Shown one piece after another: positions 18,234-27,062 of a DNA stretch of 64,000 nucleotides (position 1 is the stretch's first letter; every line of letters starts with the position of its first letter). This DNA is from Gardnerella vaginalis (GTDB taxonomy: Bacteria > Actinomycetota > Actinomycetes > Actinomycetales > Bifidobacteriaceae), in assembly GCF_040427915.1 (NCBI RefSeq), contig NZ_JBETXJ010000002.1, forward strand, positions 372,001 through 436,000, in the 5' to 3' direction. Position numbers and translations under genes: made by a program. The notes beneath the pieces were generated by a model. The model was not told where the DNA came from. It searched no databases and was given only the letters and a program-made list of their open reading frames with translations.

Positions 18234-19084
18234 GCTGCCACCTCCTTAGACGTTGTCAACCTGTTCTGAATCAAAGCAATTACAGCCACAATGATGAAGA
18301 ATATGACTGCCTTTGCCTGACCGACGCCTTCACCATTGATTCTTCCATAGAATGTGTTGAAAATGTTCAACGCCAACATCTCCGACTTTCTGGAAGGAGC
18401 ACCATTAGTCAACGCCAAGTTCTGATCGAACAGCTTGAATCCGTTTGTAACAGTCAAGAATGTGCACACTGTAATGGACGGCATCATAAGAGGAATCGTA
18501 ATCTTAAACAGCGTCTGCATTGGAGTTGCGCCATCAACAGCTGCCGCCTCAATAACATCTCCTGGAAGCGCCTGCAAACCAGCAATGTAAATAATCATCA
18601 TATATCCGATTTGCTGCCAGCATATCAAAAGAACCATGCCCCAGAATCCGTACGTTGCAGAATACGTAATAGCACGACCAAAATAGCCTAAAATACCATT
18701 AAGCACTACTTGCCAAACATAGCCCAAAACAATGCCACCAATAAGATTTGGCATAAAGAACACTGTACGGAATAAGTTTGAACCTTTGAACTTCTTTGTA
18801 AGCATATACGCAATTGCAAAAGCAATAACGTTAATAACAACTGTTGTTACAACAGTAAAAGCAGTTGTGAAAATCAACGAATGAATAAAATGAGGATCGC
18901 GCAAAGCCTTGCGATAATTGCGAATACCCACAAACTTTCCATCCGTAACAGTATGGAACTTAGTAAAGCTAAGATACACACCCATTACGAATGGCACTAA
19001 AAAGCCGATTACAAAAGCAGCAAACGTTGGCAAAGCGAATAACGCCCACCATTTGCGTATTGCTTTTCCACTCATATTAATCAT
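18230..19084 (-). CDS. ABC sugar permease, MalF/UgpA type (second importer)
   Basis: A 284-aa permease with six TM helices and EAA loop VIEAAAVDGATPMQTLFKITIP. It is the first gene of the minus-strand operon with the MalG-type and DUF624 genes. AAGGAGGAG lies about 13 bases before ATG 19084; a second ATG three codons later is possible but has no better RBS. The promoter at 19150-19180 carries a LacI-type operator over its minus-35. Confidence 0.92.
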   Translation of the reverse strand: MINMSGKAIRKWWALFALPTFAAFVIGFLVPFVMGVYLSFTKFHTVTDGKFVGIRNYRKALRDPHFIHSLIFTTAFTVVTTVVINVIAFAIAYMLTKKFKGSNLFRTVFFMPNLIGGIVLGYVWQVVLNGILGYFGRAITYSATYGFWGMVLLICWQQIGYMMIIYIAGLQALPGDVIEAAAVDGATPMQTLFKITIPLMMPSITVCTFLTVTNGFKLFDQNLALTNGAPSRKSEMLALNIFNTFYGRINGEGVGQAKAVIFFIIVAVIALIQNRLTTSKEVAA

Positions 19085-19154
19085 GACTCGTCACTTTCTC
19101 CTCCTTGAGTACAACGCCTGTACGAGCGTCGACGCCCGAACCAACACTTTTATA

Positions 19155-19190
19155 TTACTACATGCAACAGCAATGTCAAACGTTGTCATT
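19155..19190 (-). promoter_or_regulatory. Promoter and LacI-type operator of the second importer operon
   Basis: On the minus strand TTGACA (complement of 19174-19179) is followed at 16-19 bp by TAATATAAA. The operator AATGTCAAACGTTGTCATT (19172-19190) covers the minus-35, the same layout as at malQ and at the binding-protein gene. Confidence 0.65.
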
Positions 19191-19285
19191 TTTTGCATGT
19201 CGTTACGCGATGAAATCAAAATCAAATGTGAAGAAAATCCCTATTTTTGGCGATTTTGCAGCAAAATCTGCTATTATTATTTTTA

Positions 19286-19306
19286 TTGCAAACGTTTGTG
19301 TATAAG
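19286..19306 (+). promoter_or_regulatory. LacI-type operator in the promoter of the LacI gene at 19434
   Basis: TTGCAAACGTTTGTG contains the perfect palindrome CAAACGTTTG (19289-19298) and lies immediately upstream of a minus-10-like TATAAG (19301-19306). It would allow autorepression of the downstream regulator. Confidence 0.65.
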
Positions 19307-19433
19307 AGGCGCAATGAACATTGATGTATGCGCTGCTCATATACTATCGTTGAAGATGTTTGAATGATATTAATGAAGACATTAATAAAAATATTGATGA
19401 AGATATTGATGTTGTGCGAATAAAGGAGTTCAC

Positions 19434-20453
19434 ATGCCGGCTAATATTCAAGATGTTGCCAACGAAGCTCACGTATCAGTATCTACTGTTTCGCGCTCAT
19501 TTACACGACCAGACTTAGTTTCCGCAATAACTCGCGACAAAGTGTTGGCTATTGCAGAAAAACTAAACTTCTCAATATCTCGTTCTGCAGCCGCGTTAAA
19601 ATCTGGCAGAACTCTAAGAGTCGCACTACTAATGAGCGACAGCATTCGTCTGTGGTTTAGCGCATCCATAATGCAAGGATTGAATCAGGTTCTTCACCCA
19701 GCAGGCTACGATCTATCAATTTTCCAAATATCAAGCAGCCAAGAGCGCGCAGAATTTTTTGATATGCTACCAACTCGAAGAAATGCGGATGCTGTAATAG
19801 TTTGCTCATTTGACGTGAATAAGTCGGAAGTTGCTTCATTAAAGGCAACTGGCGTACCAGTTTTAGGCATAAACTGCTTATATCCTATGGACTGCGATTT
19901 TGACGCAACAATTAATATTGATGACGATCAGGGCGCTAGGCTTATGGCTCGCCACCTTATTGGATTAGGTCATAAAAATATAGCTTATATTCGCACAAAT
20001 CGCGATGTTTCCCTTCATTTCAGCGTTTTACAACGTTATCATTCGTTTATTGACGAATGCAAGATTAACAATATTACTCCTACAGAAATCGTAGCTCCAG
20101 AAGGTTTAGACCGCATAAGTTCAATAGTTTCATCGCTTTTAAGCAACAGTAGTATGCCTACTGCAATCGCATGCCAAGAAGACGGAATAGCAATACCTTT
20201 AATGTTCCAGCTTTCTAGAAGCGGATACAGCACACCAGGTGATCTTTCAATTATCGGTTTTGACGACAGCTTCTACGCTAGAGAAACAGGACTTACAACT
20301 ATTAGACAAGACCCTGTAAGTATGGCAGTGGATGCTGCAAAAATGACTTTATCTTTAATTAATAGAGATTATTTAGATGAAAGTCGCCGATACATTACGA
20401 TTCCAGCACAGTTAATTGTGCGCTCGAGTACATCTCAACTTGACGTAGATTAG
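19434..20453 (+). CDS. LacI-family regulator of the second importer / malQ regulon
   Basis: A 339-aa LacI/GalR repressor. The HTH at about residues 4-24 (DVANEAHVSVSTVSRSFTRP) is followed by an effector-binding domain with SIIGFDDSFYARETGLTTI. AAAGGAG is seven bases before ATG 19434. It is divergent from the permease operon and adjacent to the matching binding-protein gene; all three share CAAACG-type operators, as does malQ. This makes it the best candidate for the MalR-like controller of that set (inference). It is a close paralogue of the regulator at 94. Confidence 0.93.
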   Translation: MPANIQDVANEAHVSVSTVSRSFTRPDLVSAITRDKVLAIAEKLNFSISRSAAALKSGRTLRVALLMSDSIRLWFSASIMQGLNQVLHPAGYDLSIFQISSSQERAEFFDMLPTRRNADAVIVCSFDVNKSEVASLKATGVPVLGINCLYPMDCDFDATINIDDDQGARLMARHLIGLGHKNIAYIRTNRDVSLHFSVLQRYHSFIDECKINNITPTEIVAPEGLDRISSIVSSLLSNSSMPTAIACQEDGIAIPLMFQLSRSGYSTPGDLSIIGFDDSFYARETGLTTIRQDPVSMAVDAAKMTLSLINRDYLDESRRYITIPAQLIVRSSTSQLDVD

Positions 20454-20497
20454 TTTAAGTACCATCTTAAATGCAATCTTAAAATACTATTTAAATA

Positions 20498-20542
20498 TCA
20501 GACTAAATCAGACTAAATTCAAATTCAGCCTAAATTCAGCCT
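20498..20542. repeat. Two adjacent tandem duplications
   Basis: ATCAGACTAA twice (20498-20517), then AAATTCAGCCT twice (20521-20542). These lie between the convergent LacI and binding-protein genes, just before the shared terminator. Confidence 0.85.
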
Positions 20543-20552
20543 AAATTCAAAC

Positions 20553-20589
20553 AAAAGAGCTTCAAACCCCTAAGGCTTGAAGCTCTTTT
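20553..20589. terminator. Bidirectional terminator between convergent genes
   Basis: AAAAGAGCTTCAA (20553-20565) pairs with TTGAAGCTCTTTT (20577-20589), a perfect 13-bp stem with A/T tails on both sides. It lies between the LacI gene (plus) and the binding protein (minus). Confidence 0.88.
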
Positions 20590-20723
20590 AGTAGGCTATT
20601 AATGCACTGTGCTAATGCAATTACATCAACAGCCCAATCTTATTAAATTATCATTTTAAATTATGTTCTTAAATTATGACTTTAATTTGTAATCAAGTTT
20701 AAGCCGAATAATCAATATTCAGA

Positions 20724-22067
20724 TTAATCCTGATCTTCGTGAGTCTGAGCAACTTCCTTAGCCCAATTGTCAACGAAGGCGCTCTTAACCTTATCCCACT
20801 TGCCAGTGCCCTGAGCATACTCAAGCAAAGCGGAGCCAAGATCGTTCTTCCAGTTGTCAGATGGCATCATAGTGAAGTTCCAGCTTACAGGAGTCTTACC
20901 AGACTGAGCATCTTCAACAGCAGCAGCAGTCAAAGGATTCTCAGACTTCATATCAGCAAAGCTCTTGAATGGAGTGGTGAAGCCCATCTTCTTAGACATA
21001 GCTTCCTTGCCGTAATCAGAGGTAAGAACCCACTTCAAGAAGTCCTTAGTTGCCTTCTTGTTTGCATCCGAAGTCTTATCGTTAATGCACCAGTAGTTCT
21101 CGGAGCCAGTAGCCAAGCCCTGCTTTTCTTCGCCCTTAGCACCAATGTAGATTGGGAGCATGCCAAGGTCTTCAGCCTTCATACCAGCCTTCTGCAAGTC
21201 GGTCCAAGCCCAAGTACCATTCTGATAGAACACAGCCTTGCCAAGCGAGAACTCAGAGTTTGCATCCTCGCCAGTCTTAGAGCTGAGCTGAGTTGCAGGA
21301 GTGGTGGAATCAGTAATGTAAAGATCAAAGATCTTCTTGTAGCCATCAAGGAACGTGCCCTTAATCTTTGCTGGCTGCTTAGTTACCTTGTCTGCCTTGA
21401 ACTCATAGTACAGAGGAATGTTTGCAAGGTGAGTCTTAAAGCGCCAATCAGAGCTGGAATCGAAGCCAGCAGAAGTGAAAGCACCATCAACACCAAGTTC
21501 ACCCTTACGAGCCTGAATGTCATCAGCAACAGCCTTAAGCTTATCGAAGGAATTAATCTCTTCAGCAGACTTTACCTTTGCATCCTTAAGCTCAGTGTAC
21601 TTCTTTAACAAAGACTTGTTGTAAATCAAGCCGTAAGTTTCCATTGCGTATGGAACACCAACAACCTTGTCTCCATCCTTAAGAGCAATATCCTTGTTCT
21701 GAAGCTGCTTGTAAAGCTCGGTATCCTTAAGATCTGCAGTGTAATCCTTCCAGCTTGCGTAGCCAACAGGGCCATTCACCTGGAAGAGTGTAGGCGCTTC
21801 GTCGCCCTTGCTGATTTCACTCTTAAGAGACTGCTCATATGTGCCAGAGGCAGCGTTCTGGACCTTTACAGGAACACCAGTCTTCTTGGTATATTCCTTA
21901 GCAACTTCCTTCCACTGATCAGCAGATTCTGGCTTGAAGTTAAGGAAGTAAACCTTGCCCTTATCGGAAGAATCCGAAGAGCTGGAACCGCATGCAGCGA
22001 GCGCACCGAATGCCATCGCGGAGCAAGCTACAAGCGCAATTGTTGACTTAATTGTACGATTCATCAT
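20724..22067 (-). CDS. ABC-importer solute-binding lipoprotein (second importer)
   Basis: Sugar-binding lipoprotein, 447 aa, with lipobox LAAC at Cys26 and a Ser-rich linker. It has a family 1 binding-protein fold (LFQVNGPVGYASWKDYT, GVPYAMETYGLIYNKSLL). It is the only orphan binding protein near the MalFG-type pair at 17400-19084, so it probably serves them. AGGAGAAAGG precedes two adjacent ATGs (22067, 22064). The promoter at 22140-22168 carries a LacI-type operator identical in core to that of malQ. High AAG/GAG usage suggests strong expression. Confidence 0.93.
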   Translation of the reverse strand: MMNRTIKSTIALVACSAMAFGALAACGSSSSDSSDKGKVYFLNFKPESADQWKEVAKEYTKKTGVPVKVQNAASGTYEQSLKSEISKGDEAPTLFQVNGPVGYASWKDYTADLKDTELYKQLQNKDIALKDGDKVVGVPYAMETYGLIYNKSLLKKYTELKDAKVKSAEEINSFDKLKAVADDIQARKGELGVDGAFTSAGFDSSSDWRFKTHLANIPLYYEFKADKVTKQPAKIKGTFLDGYKKIFDLYITDSTTPATQLSSKTGEDANSEFSLGKAVFYQNGTWAWTDLQKAGMKAEDLGMLPIYIGAKGEEKQGLATGSENYWCINDKTSDANKKATKDFLKWVLTSDYGKEAMSKKMGFTTPFKSFADMKSENPLTAAAVEDAQSGKTPVSWNFTMMPSDNWKNDLGSALLEYAQGTGKWDKVKSAFVDNWAKEVAQTHEDQD

Positions 22068-22139
22068 CGAACCTTTCTCCTATGCCGTCGACCCTACTAT
22101 GAGCCGCCGCACCCCTAGGTGCCCTTTTCGACAATTTTT

Positions 22140-22173
22140 ATTATGCCTCAAATGCAAAAATATTGCAAACGAT
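22140..22173 (-). promoter_or_regulatory. Binding-protein promoter with LacI-type operator
   Basis: On the minus strand: minus-35 TTGCAA (22163-22168), 17-bp spacer and minus-10 CATAAT (22140-22145). The operator reads TATTGCAAACGATA on the plus strand, matching the malQ operator at 13890. Confidence 0.75.
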
Positions 22174-22221
22174 AGCAGTGTTGATATGATGGCGTGTCGA
22201 ATAATCTGCAACAATCACAAA

Positions 22222-22980
22222 TCAACAATTCCAGCGAACGATTACACGATCTCCCTTATAAGTTCCAAGAGCGCTGTAGTGGGCGGTGTCTAGTCGCAGC
22301 AACCGCGCTTGAGACGCATCAACGCCTAACCATCTCATAGCTAAAATTCTAAGAACATGCGCGTGCGCAACAATAATCACATCCTTGCCGCTTTTAAGCT
22401 TTGGCAAAACAGAGTCGATTATTTTTTGCGTTCGATCAGAAACATCCTGCAGACTTTCCCCATTGCAGCGTACTACTTTCACTGTTTCACCACTCGGAAG
22501 AGACTCTTCACAAGAATCCGACATAAACTCTGGAAGAGCCTTAGGACCATCTCGCCAAACATCCCACGATTCTACTCCGCTTAACGCGGAGACATCTTTT
22601 CTAGTTCGCCCTTCTGCACACCCATAATCCCATTCAGCTGCGTACTCTAGCGGCGTGCAATGCGTAAAACCTGCTAGTTGAGCTGTTTGACGAGCGCGAA
22701 CAAGAGGGCTTACAAACTGGCAGTCCGCATCAAAACCCTTAGGAAACGCTTGTCGAATGCGCTCACCAGCATAAACTGCTTGCGAACAACCAATTTGTGT
22801 AAGCGGTATATCCGTTCTACCTGTATGCTGACCTGATTCGCTCCAAACAGTTTGTCCGTGACGCAAAAGAACAAGTCTTCCCTCGGGAGCTCCGCCACAA
22901 GTTGCTGGAACATCTTGAATCTCGTACGAATCTCCGCTAAATGAACCACCATTAACGTCAACGTCAATACTGTTCAGCAT
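22222..22980 (-). CDS. Histidine phosphatase (phosphoglycerate-mutase-like) family protein
   Basis: A 252-aa cytoplasmic enzyme of the histidine phosphatase superfamily. The RHG motif (LVLLRHGQTVWSESGQHTGRTD) supplies the phosphorylated His, and VAHAHVLRILAMRWLG the second His. The N-terminal about 35 residues precede the fold. The substrate cannot be assigned; non-cofactor mutase-type phosphatases such as GpmB are the nearest named relatives. AAGGCGGAG is about eight bases before ATG 22980. Confidence 0.88.
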   Translation of the reverse strand: MLNSIDVDVNGGSFSGDSYEIQDVPATCGGAPEGRLVLLRHGQTVWSESGQHTGRTDIPLTQIGCSQAVYAGERIRQAFPKGFDADCQFVSPLVRARQTAQLAGFTHCTPLEYAAEWDYGCAEGRTRKDVSALSGVESWDVWRDGPKALPEFMSDSCEESLPSGETVKVVRCNGESLQDVSDRTQKIIDSVLPKLKSGKDVIIVAHAHVLRILAMRWLGVDASQARLLRLDTAHYSALGTYKGDRVIVRWNC

Positions 22981-23163
22981 AAATCCACTCCGCCTTAAGC
23001 ACCGCCAACAAGTCGAAAATCTGCGCTTGGTGCCTTAGCGCAAATCTAAACCCATTACATACAAACTGGCTCCACTGCCATGTTCGCTCGCTTTTATAAC
23101 ACTTTTATAACACTTTTACATGTCAATTACTAATTGGTATTTCGCTACCATTAACATAAAAAT

Positions 23164-23736
23164 ATGACGTTAACCCAAAATGATTCACGATATGATTCGC
23201 AGCACGATTCACGACAAGACTCTTCTGGTCAATTTTATACCGAATCTTCCAACGCGCATGCAGATTATAGTGCGACTCATAATACGTCTCGCATAGCAAC
23301 TCGCAGCGCGTCAAATCTTACAATTAAGCGTTTAAACAGGGTTAGCGATAAAGCTATTGCGTTAAAACAAAAAAGACTTAAAAATCCTGACACTTTGTTA
23401 GATATGATTGCAAAATCTGCAATTCCTGCAATCGTTACAATGGTCGTAGGTAAAGTCGCAGAAATCGTATGGAAGCATTACGTAAAAAACAATAAAATGC
23501 ACAAAATCGCGCAAAATAAACAATTTGAGAAATACAGAAAAAATAAAAGCAGTAAAAATAAAGACGTAAATAGAGAAGACTATAAAGAAATCAATAAAGA
23601 CAATAAACAAGAAGATTCTTTACTAATGAGCATCGGACTGGCGATTTTTAGCGCAATCTTAACAACAGTTGCTGGTAGATACACAAATCGCGCGGTACTA
23701 TCTGCGATTAATAAAAGGCAAAGTCGCAGAAAATAA
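23164..23736 (+). CDS. DUF4235-like small membrane protein
   Basis: A 190-aa protein with a Ser/Asp/His-rich N-terminus (about 1-70). One hydrophobic segment (AIVTMVVGKVAEIVWKHYV, about 90-108) is followed by a basic Lys/Asn-rich linker and a second segment (SIGLAIFSAILTTVAGRYTNR). The two-segment arrangement with VGK..E..WK is that of actinobacterial DUF4235 proteins, function unknown; the assignment is by pattern only. No Shine-Dalgarno is visible. A TAACAT hexamer ends about four bases before the ATG, so a leaderless or nearly leaderless mRNA is possible. Confidence 0.7.
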   Translation: MTLTQNDSRYDSQHDSRQDSSGQFYTESSNAHADYSATHNTSRIATRSASNLTIKRLNRVSDKAIALKQKRLKNPDTLLDMIAKSAIPAIVTMVVGKVAEIVWKHYVKNNKMHKIAQNKQFEKYRKNKSSKNKDVNREDYKEINKDNKQEDSLLMSIGLAIFSAILTTVAGRYTNRAVLSAINKRQSRRK

Positions 23737-23824
23737 CAAGAAAAACAAAGTATTAAAAAACAAGGTATTTTAAATAATTTAATATTATAAATATTTTTAA
23801 ATAGCATAATTTTAAGGAAATAAA

Positions 23825-24637
23825 ATGACAGAGTTGCAGCAAAATAACGATCAAGACAACGAACAGATTGAAGAAAATAAAACAATTCAAACACTTCTTA
23901 ATCGCAGATCTATACGCGCTTTTAAAAACGAGCCGATTGACCCACAAATTGTCAAGACTCTTGAAGCAGCGGCGCAAAGAGCAGCATGCAGTCAGTTTTT
24001 AAACGATTGGTCCGCGATTAAAATCACAAGCGTAAGCCTTAAGAAAAAGCTTTCCGAGCTTGGAAATCAAACTTATATAGCCACAGCACCACTTCTGTAT
24101 GTTTTTATTATTGACCAGCACAGAAATGCTGCTATAGCGCGCAAAAATGGCATTGATGCAAACGGAAACGACTTTACGCTTAAAACAGGATACAGGTTCT
24201 CACAATCACGAAATGACGCAATTCTTGCACTACACGCTATGGAAACAGCCGCGGAATCGCTTGGACTTGGATGCGTAATTCTTGGTTCAATTTTGAACAA
24301 TATACCCGATTTAATTGAACTTTTGAAGTTGCCAAAATACACGTATCCAGTACTTGGGCTTGCGATTGGAATGCCAGACCAGTCCCCAGAACTAAAACCT
24401 CGTATGGATTCGAGCATGCAATTCTTTGAAAATGAATATCCTAGCAGCGATGAAGTTTTGCTTGAAAAACTTGCCGAATTCGACGAAAGAGTGCATAAAT
24501 ACTACGATTTGCGAAATGCCAGCAAACCAGTAGACGCGTTCAGCTCACAAATCACAAAGCTTGCTGTAGATTCTGGAGCCAAAAACCATAGTTGCGAATC
24601 GCAGCTTAATGCGCAAGGATTTACTTTTAAGTACTGA
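23825..24637 (+). CDS. Nitroreductase-family flavoprotein (NfsA-like)
   Basis: A 270-aa FMN-dependent oxidoreductase that would use NAD(P)H to reduce nitro compounds, quinones or flavins. The FMN-binding start NRRSIRAFKNEPID (about residue 26), the central ALHAMETAAESLGLGCVILGSI and the YPVLGLAIGMPDQSPELKPR segment are standard for the NfsA/FRP branch. TAAGGAAA precedes ATG 23825. The stop codon lies in an 8-bp triplication. Possibly relevant to metronidazole chemistry in this genus, which is inference only. Confidence 0.9.
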   Translation: MTELQQNNDQDNEQIEENKTIQTLLNRRSIRAFKNEPIDPQIVKTLEAAAQRAACSQFLNDWSAIKITSVSLKKKLSELGNQTYIATAPLLYVFIIDQHRNAAIARKNGIDANGNDFTLKTGYRFSQSRNDAILALHAMETAAESLGLGCVILGSILNNIPDLIELLKLPKYTYPVLGLAIGMPDQSPELKPRMDSSMQFFENEYPSSDEVLLEKLAEFDERVHKYYDLRNASKPVDAFSSQITKLAVDSGAKNHSCESQLNAQGFTFKY

Positions 24638-24681
24638 TTTACTGATTTACTGATTTTTTAGCGTTAATTTTTTAGCGTTAA
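24633..24681. repeat. Stop-codon triplication plus adjacent 14-bp duplication
   Basis: ACTGATTT three times (24633-24656), the first copy containing the nitroreductase TGA. Then TTTTTTAGCGTTAA twice exactly (24654-24667, 24668-24681), ending five bases from the stop of the convergent gene. Confidence 0.9.
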
Positions 24682-24685
24682 TTCT

Positions 24686-24952
24686 TTAACGAAGACGCGG
24701 CTTATACCCGCGTTTTCTAGACTTAGGTTTGGTTGTTTCAAACCGCGAGCGCATATCGCAATACTTACGAATTGCAGGATTTGAATGCGTTAAATGCCAA
24801 CTTCCGCAATAATCGCATTTATAAACCCATAATCTCGCTCCGCGCTCTCTAAGGCTTTTATCCGCTGCCATAAGAGCCTGCCCTTTATTGGCATACATTA
24901 TTTTTTGGGTAGATTCACATCTGCGCGGAGTAAAGAAATACATGTAACCCAT
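24686..24952 (-). CDS. Small Cys-rich (zinc-ribbon-like) hypothetical protein
   Basis: 88 aa from ATG 24952. The centre is VYKCDYCGSWHLTHSN, a CxxC followed by a His, and the tail is very basic (KPKSRKRGYKPRLR). It suggests a small metal-binding or nucleic-acid-binding protein; function unknown. The open frame continues upstream to 25171, but a long inverted repeat occupies 24983-25018, so the shorter start is preferred. No strong RBS is seen for either. Confidence 0.55.
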   Translation of the reverse strand: MGYMYFFTPRRCESTQKIMYANKGQALMAADKSLRERGARLWVYKCDYCGSWHLTHSNPAIRKYCDMRSRFETTKPKSRKRGYKPRLR

Positions 24953-24982
24953 AGTATCACCGCAACAAACTGCGCAATTATT

Positions 24983-25018
24983 TGCCAAAAATGTACCAAA
25001 TTTGACCCATTTTTGGCA
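24983..25018. promoter_or_regulatory. 11-bp perfect inverted repeat upstream of the Cys-rich gene
   Basis: TGCCAAAAATG (24983-24993) and CATTTTTGGCA (25008-25018) around TACCAAATTTGACC. The loop resembles the TACCACATTTGACC core of the 54-bp repeat at 4207. It may be an operator or a hairpin. Confidence 0.6.
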
Positions 25019-25176
25019 CAACGTCAGCAGCTTCTTCCTGCATTTGTTGTCGCAATAGCCAATTCGGTAAACAAACGCGGGAGGAGTACTCGCGCGGATT
25101 ATACGTTCGAGCGGTGCTACAAACGCACTACAAGATTGTGAATTGCGCAAAATCATATTACAGCAAATCAAAATAA

Positions 25177-25350
25177 GTTCAATTTAATGTCTTTTAGTTC
25201 AAGTCTTAATTATTATTCAGCCAAAATTCAAAATAAATTCAATTTTAGGCTTGCAAAATGCTTTTTTATGCGTAAAATTGTCTTTTAATCGCCTCAAAGT
25301 TCAATTTATAGCTTCTATTTTGAACTTTGTTGTAAGTTTGTTCAATTTAA
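25177..25350. repeat. Four copies of a GTTCAATTTA motif upstream of the HTH-aminotransferase
   Basis: GTTCAATTTAA (25178), ATTCAATTTTA (25238), GTTCAATTTAT (25299) and GTTCAATTTAA (25340), all on the plus strand. A perfect inverted repeat CAAAGTTCAA/TTGAACTTTG (25295-25304/25320-25329) overlaps the third. They fill the AT-rich region before 25390 and are candidate binding sites. Confidence 0.6.
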
Positions 25351-25389
25351 GAATGCTGATTTTATAAGCTTCTATGAGAAAGACGGATT

Positions 25390-26916
25390 ATGGCACAGAA
25401 TTTTGCAAACGACCTTAAAAAGGCCATGAAGATCAAGGGATATAAGCAGATTGATGTAATCGCGCTTGCAGCAAAAAATGGTCATAAGCTTGGCAAAAGT
25501 CAACTAAGTCAATATTTAAGCGGCAAAACTGAGCCACGCAAAGACGTGCGAGATATGCTTGCACAAATTCTTGGAATTAACGGCGACGGAATCAAAGGCG
25601 GCCATTCGTGCGCAAAAGTCGCGCAAAACTGCCAGCCTGCAGAAGAATCACAATTAAGTCAGCCACAGCTCACAGAAGAACAACTTTCCCAAACACTCAA
25701 ACATAGATCTTTCAACAAATCCACCAAACTTGAGCACGTGCTTTACGACGTTCGTGGCCCAGTTGTAGAAGAAGCAAACCGCATGGAAGCAAATGGAACG
25801 CATATTTTAAAGCTCAATATTGGGAATCCTGCGCCTTTTGGTTTCCGCGCTCCAGACGAAGTGATTTACGACATGCAGCAGCAGCTTATTGACTGCGAAG
25901 GCTACTCGGACAGTCGCGGACTTTTCTCTGCGCGCAAGGCGATTATGCAATACGATCAGCTTAAGGGCATTCCAGGCGTGCAAATGGAGGATATTTACAC
26001 TGGCAACGGTGTTTCCGAGCTGATTAATCTTTCTATGCAAGCGCTTCTTGATTGCGGCGACGAGATTCTTATTCCAAGCCCAGACTATCCGTTGTGGACT
26101 GCGTGCGCGAGCTTGGCTGGCGGCACTCCTGTGCACTACATGTGTGACGAAAAGTCGCATTGGTACCCAGATATTGCCGATATTCGCTCTAAAATCACTC
26201 CTCGCACTAAAGCAATCGTGATTATTAACCCAAATAATCCTACGGGTGTGCTGTATAGTCGCGAAGTTTTGGAAGAGATTGTTAAGATTGCACGCGAGTT
26301 TAATTTGATTATTTTTGCGGACGAGATTTACGACCGTCTTGTTATGGACGGCAAGAAGCATATTTCGATTGCTTCTCTTGCTCCAGACGTATTCTGCGTA
26401 ACTTTCAGCGGACTTTCTAAGTCGCATATGATTGCTGGCTTCCGCATCGGCTGGATGAGTCTTTCGGGAGATAAGTCCAAGGCTCGCGACTACATTATGG
26501 GACTTAACATGCTGTCTAATATGCGCTTGTGCTCGAACGTTCCTGCGCAGTCGATTATTCAGACTGCTTTGGGTGGATACCAGAGCGTTGAGAAGTATTT
26601 GGAGCCAGGCGGACGCGTGTATGAGCAGCGCGAGTATTGCTATAACGCGCTTCAAGAGATGGATGGCGTAAGCGTTGAACGACCAGACGCTGCTTTCTAC
26701 ATGTTTGTAAAGCTCGATCCAAGTCGATACAACATTCACGACGACGAACAGTTTGCTCTTGATTTGCTACGCGATCAGAAATTGCTGATTGTGCACGGCA
26801 AAGGCTTTAATTGGCAGACTCCAGGCTACTTCCGCGTAGTCTACTTGCCGCGCTTGCAAACGCTTCGCGACGCAATGGGCAAACTCTCCAGCTTCCTCTC
26901 CTACTATCGCCAGTAA
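25390..26916 (+). CDS. XRE-type HTH fused to an AlaA-like class I/II aminotransferase
   Basis: 508 aa. Residues about 1-70 are a helix-turn-helix (QIDVIALAAKNGHKLGKSQLSQYLSGKTEP). A Gln/Ser-rich linker (about 75-105) leads to a full PLP aminotransferase. Its features are LNIGNPAPFGF, YSDSRGLFSAR, IINPNNPTGVLYSREVLEEI, ADEIYDRL, the PLP lysine in FSGLSKSHMIAGFRIGW and the C-terminal Arg in GYFRVVYLP. All catalytic residues are present, so it is probably an active alanine-type aminotransferase that can also bind DNA; regulatory self-control is inference. Unlike MocR/GntR fusions the HTH is of the XRE class. The frame is open through both parts with no break. Confidence 0.9.
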   Translation: MAQNFANDLKKAMKIKGYKQIDVIALAAKNGHKLGKSQLSQYLSGKTEPRKDVRDMLAQILGINGDGIKGGHSCAKVAQNCQPAEESQLSQPQLTEEQLSQTLKHRSFNKSTKLEHVLYDVRGPVVEEANRMEANGTHILKLNIGNPAPFGFRAPDEVIYDMQQQLIDCEGYSDSRGLFSARKAIMQYDQLKGIPGVQMEDIYTGNGVSELINLSMQALLDCGDEILIPSPDYPLWTACASLAGGTPVHYMCDEKSHWYPDIADIRSKITPRTKAIVIINPNNPTGVLYSREVLEEIVKIAREFNLIIFADEIYDRLVMDGKKHISIASLAPDVFCVTFSGLSKSHMIAGFRIGWMSLSGDKSKARDYIMGLNMLSNMRLCSNVPAQSIIQTALGGYQSVEKYLEPGGRVYEQREYCYNALQEMDGVSVERPDAAFYMFVKLDPSRYNIHDDEQFALDLLRDQKLLIVHGKGFNWQTPGYFRVVYLPRLQTLRDAMGKLSSFLSYYRQ

Positions 26917-26984
26917 AAAAAAATAATTTTTATATAAACAAAAAAATTATTATTAATTCTGGTCATATTACAAAAATTATGCAC

Positions 26985-27026
26985 ATAGTGCCACGCTAAA
27001 AAAACTTAACGTGGCACTATATTTTT
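26985..27026. terminator. Terminator between HTH-aminotransferase and LacI genes
   Basis: ATAGTGCCACG (26985-26995) and CGTGGCACTAT (27010-27020), followed on the plus strand by ATTTTT. It serves the plus-strand aminotransferase and possibly the convergent LacI gene. Confidence 0.88.
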
Positions 27027-27062
27027 CATAGGAGGAAGGAATCAAAGTATTTACTACGCAGC

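Noticed and set aside
24953-25171. N-terminal extension of the Cys-rich protein
   Set aside because: It would run through a perfect 11-bp inverted repeat, with no RBS at the upstream start; retained only as a possibility.
25807-26739. 310-codon minus-strand frame opposite the aminotransferase
   Set aside because: Shadow frame; the plus strand is a complete aminotransferase.
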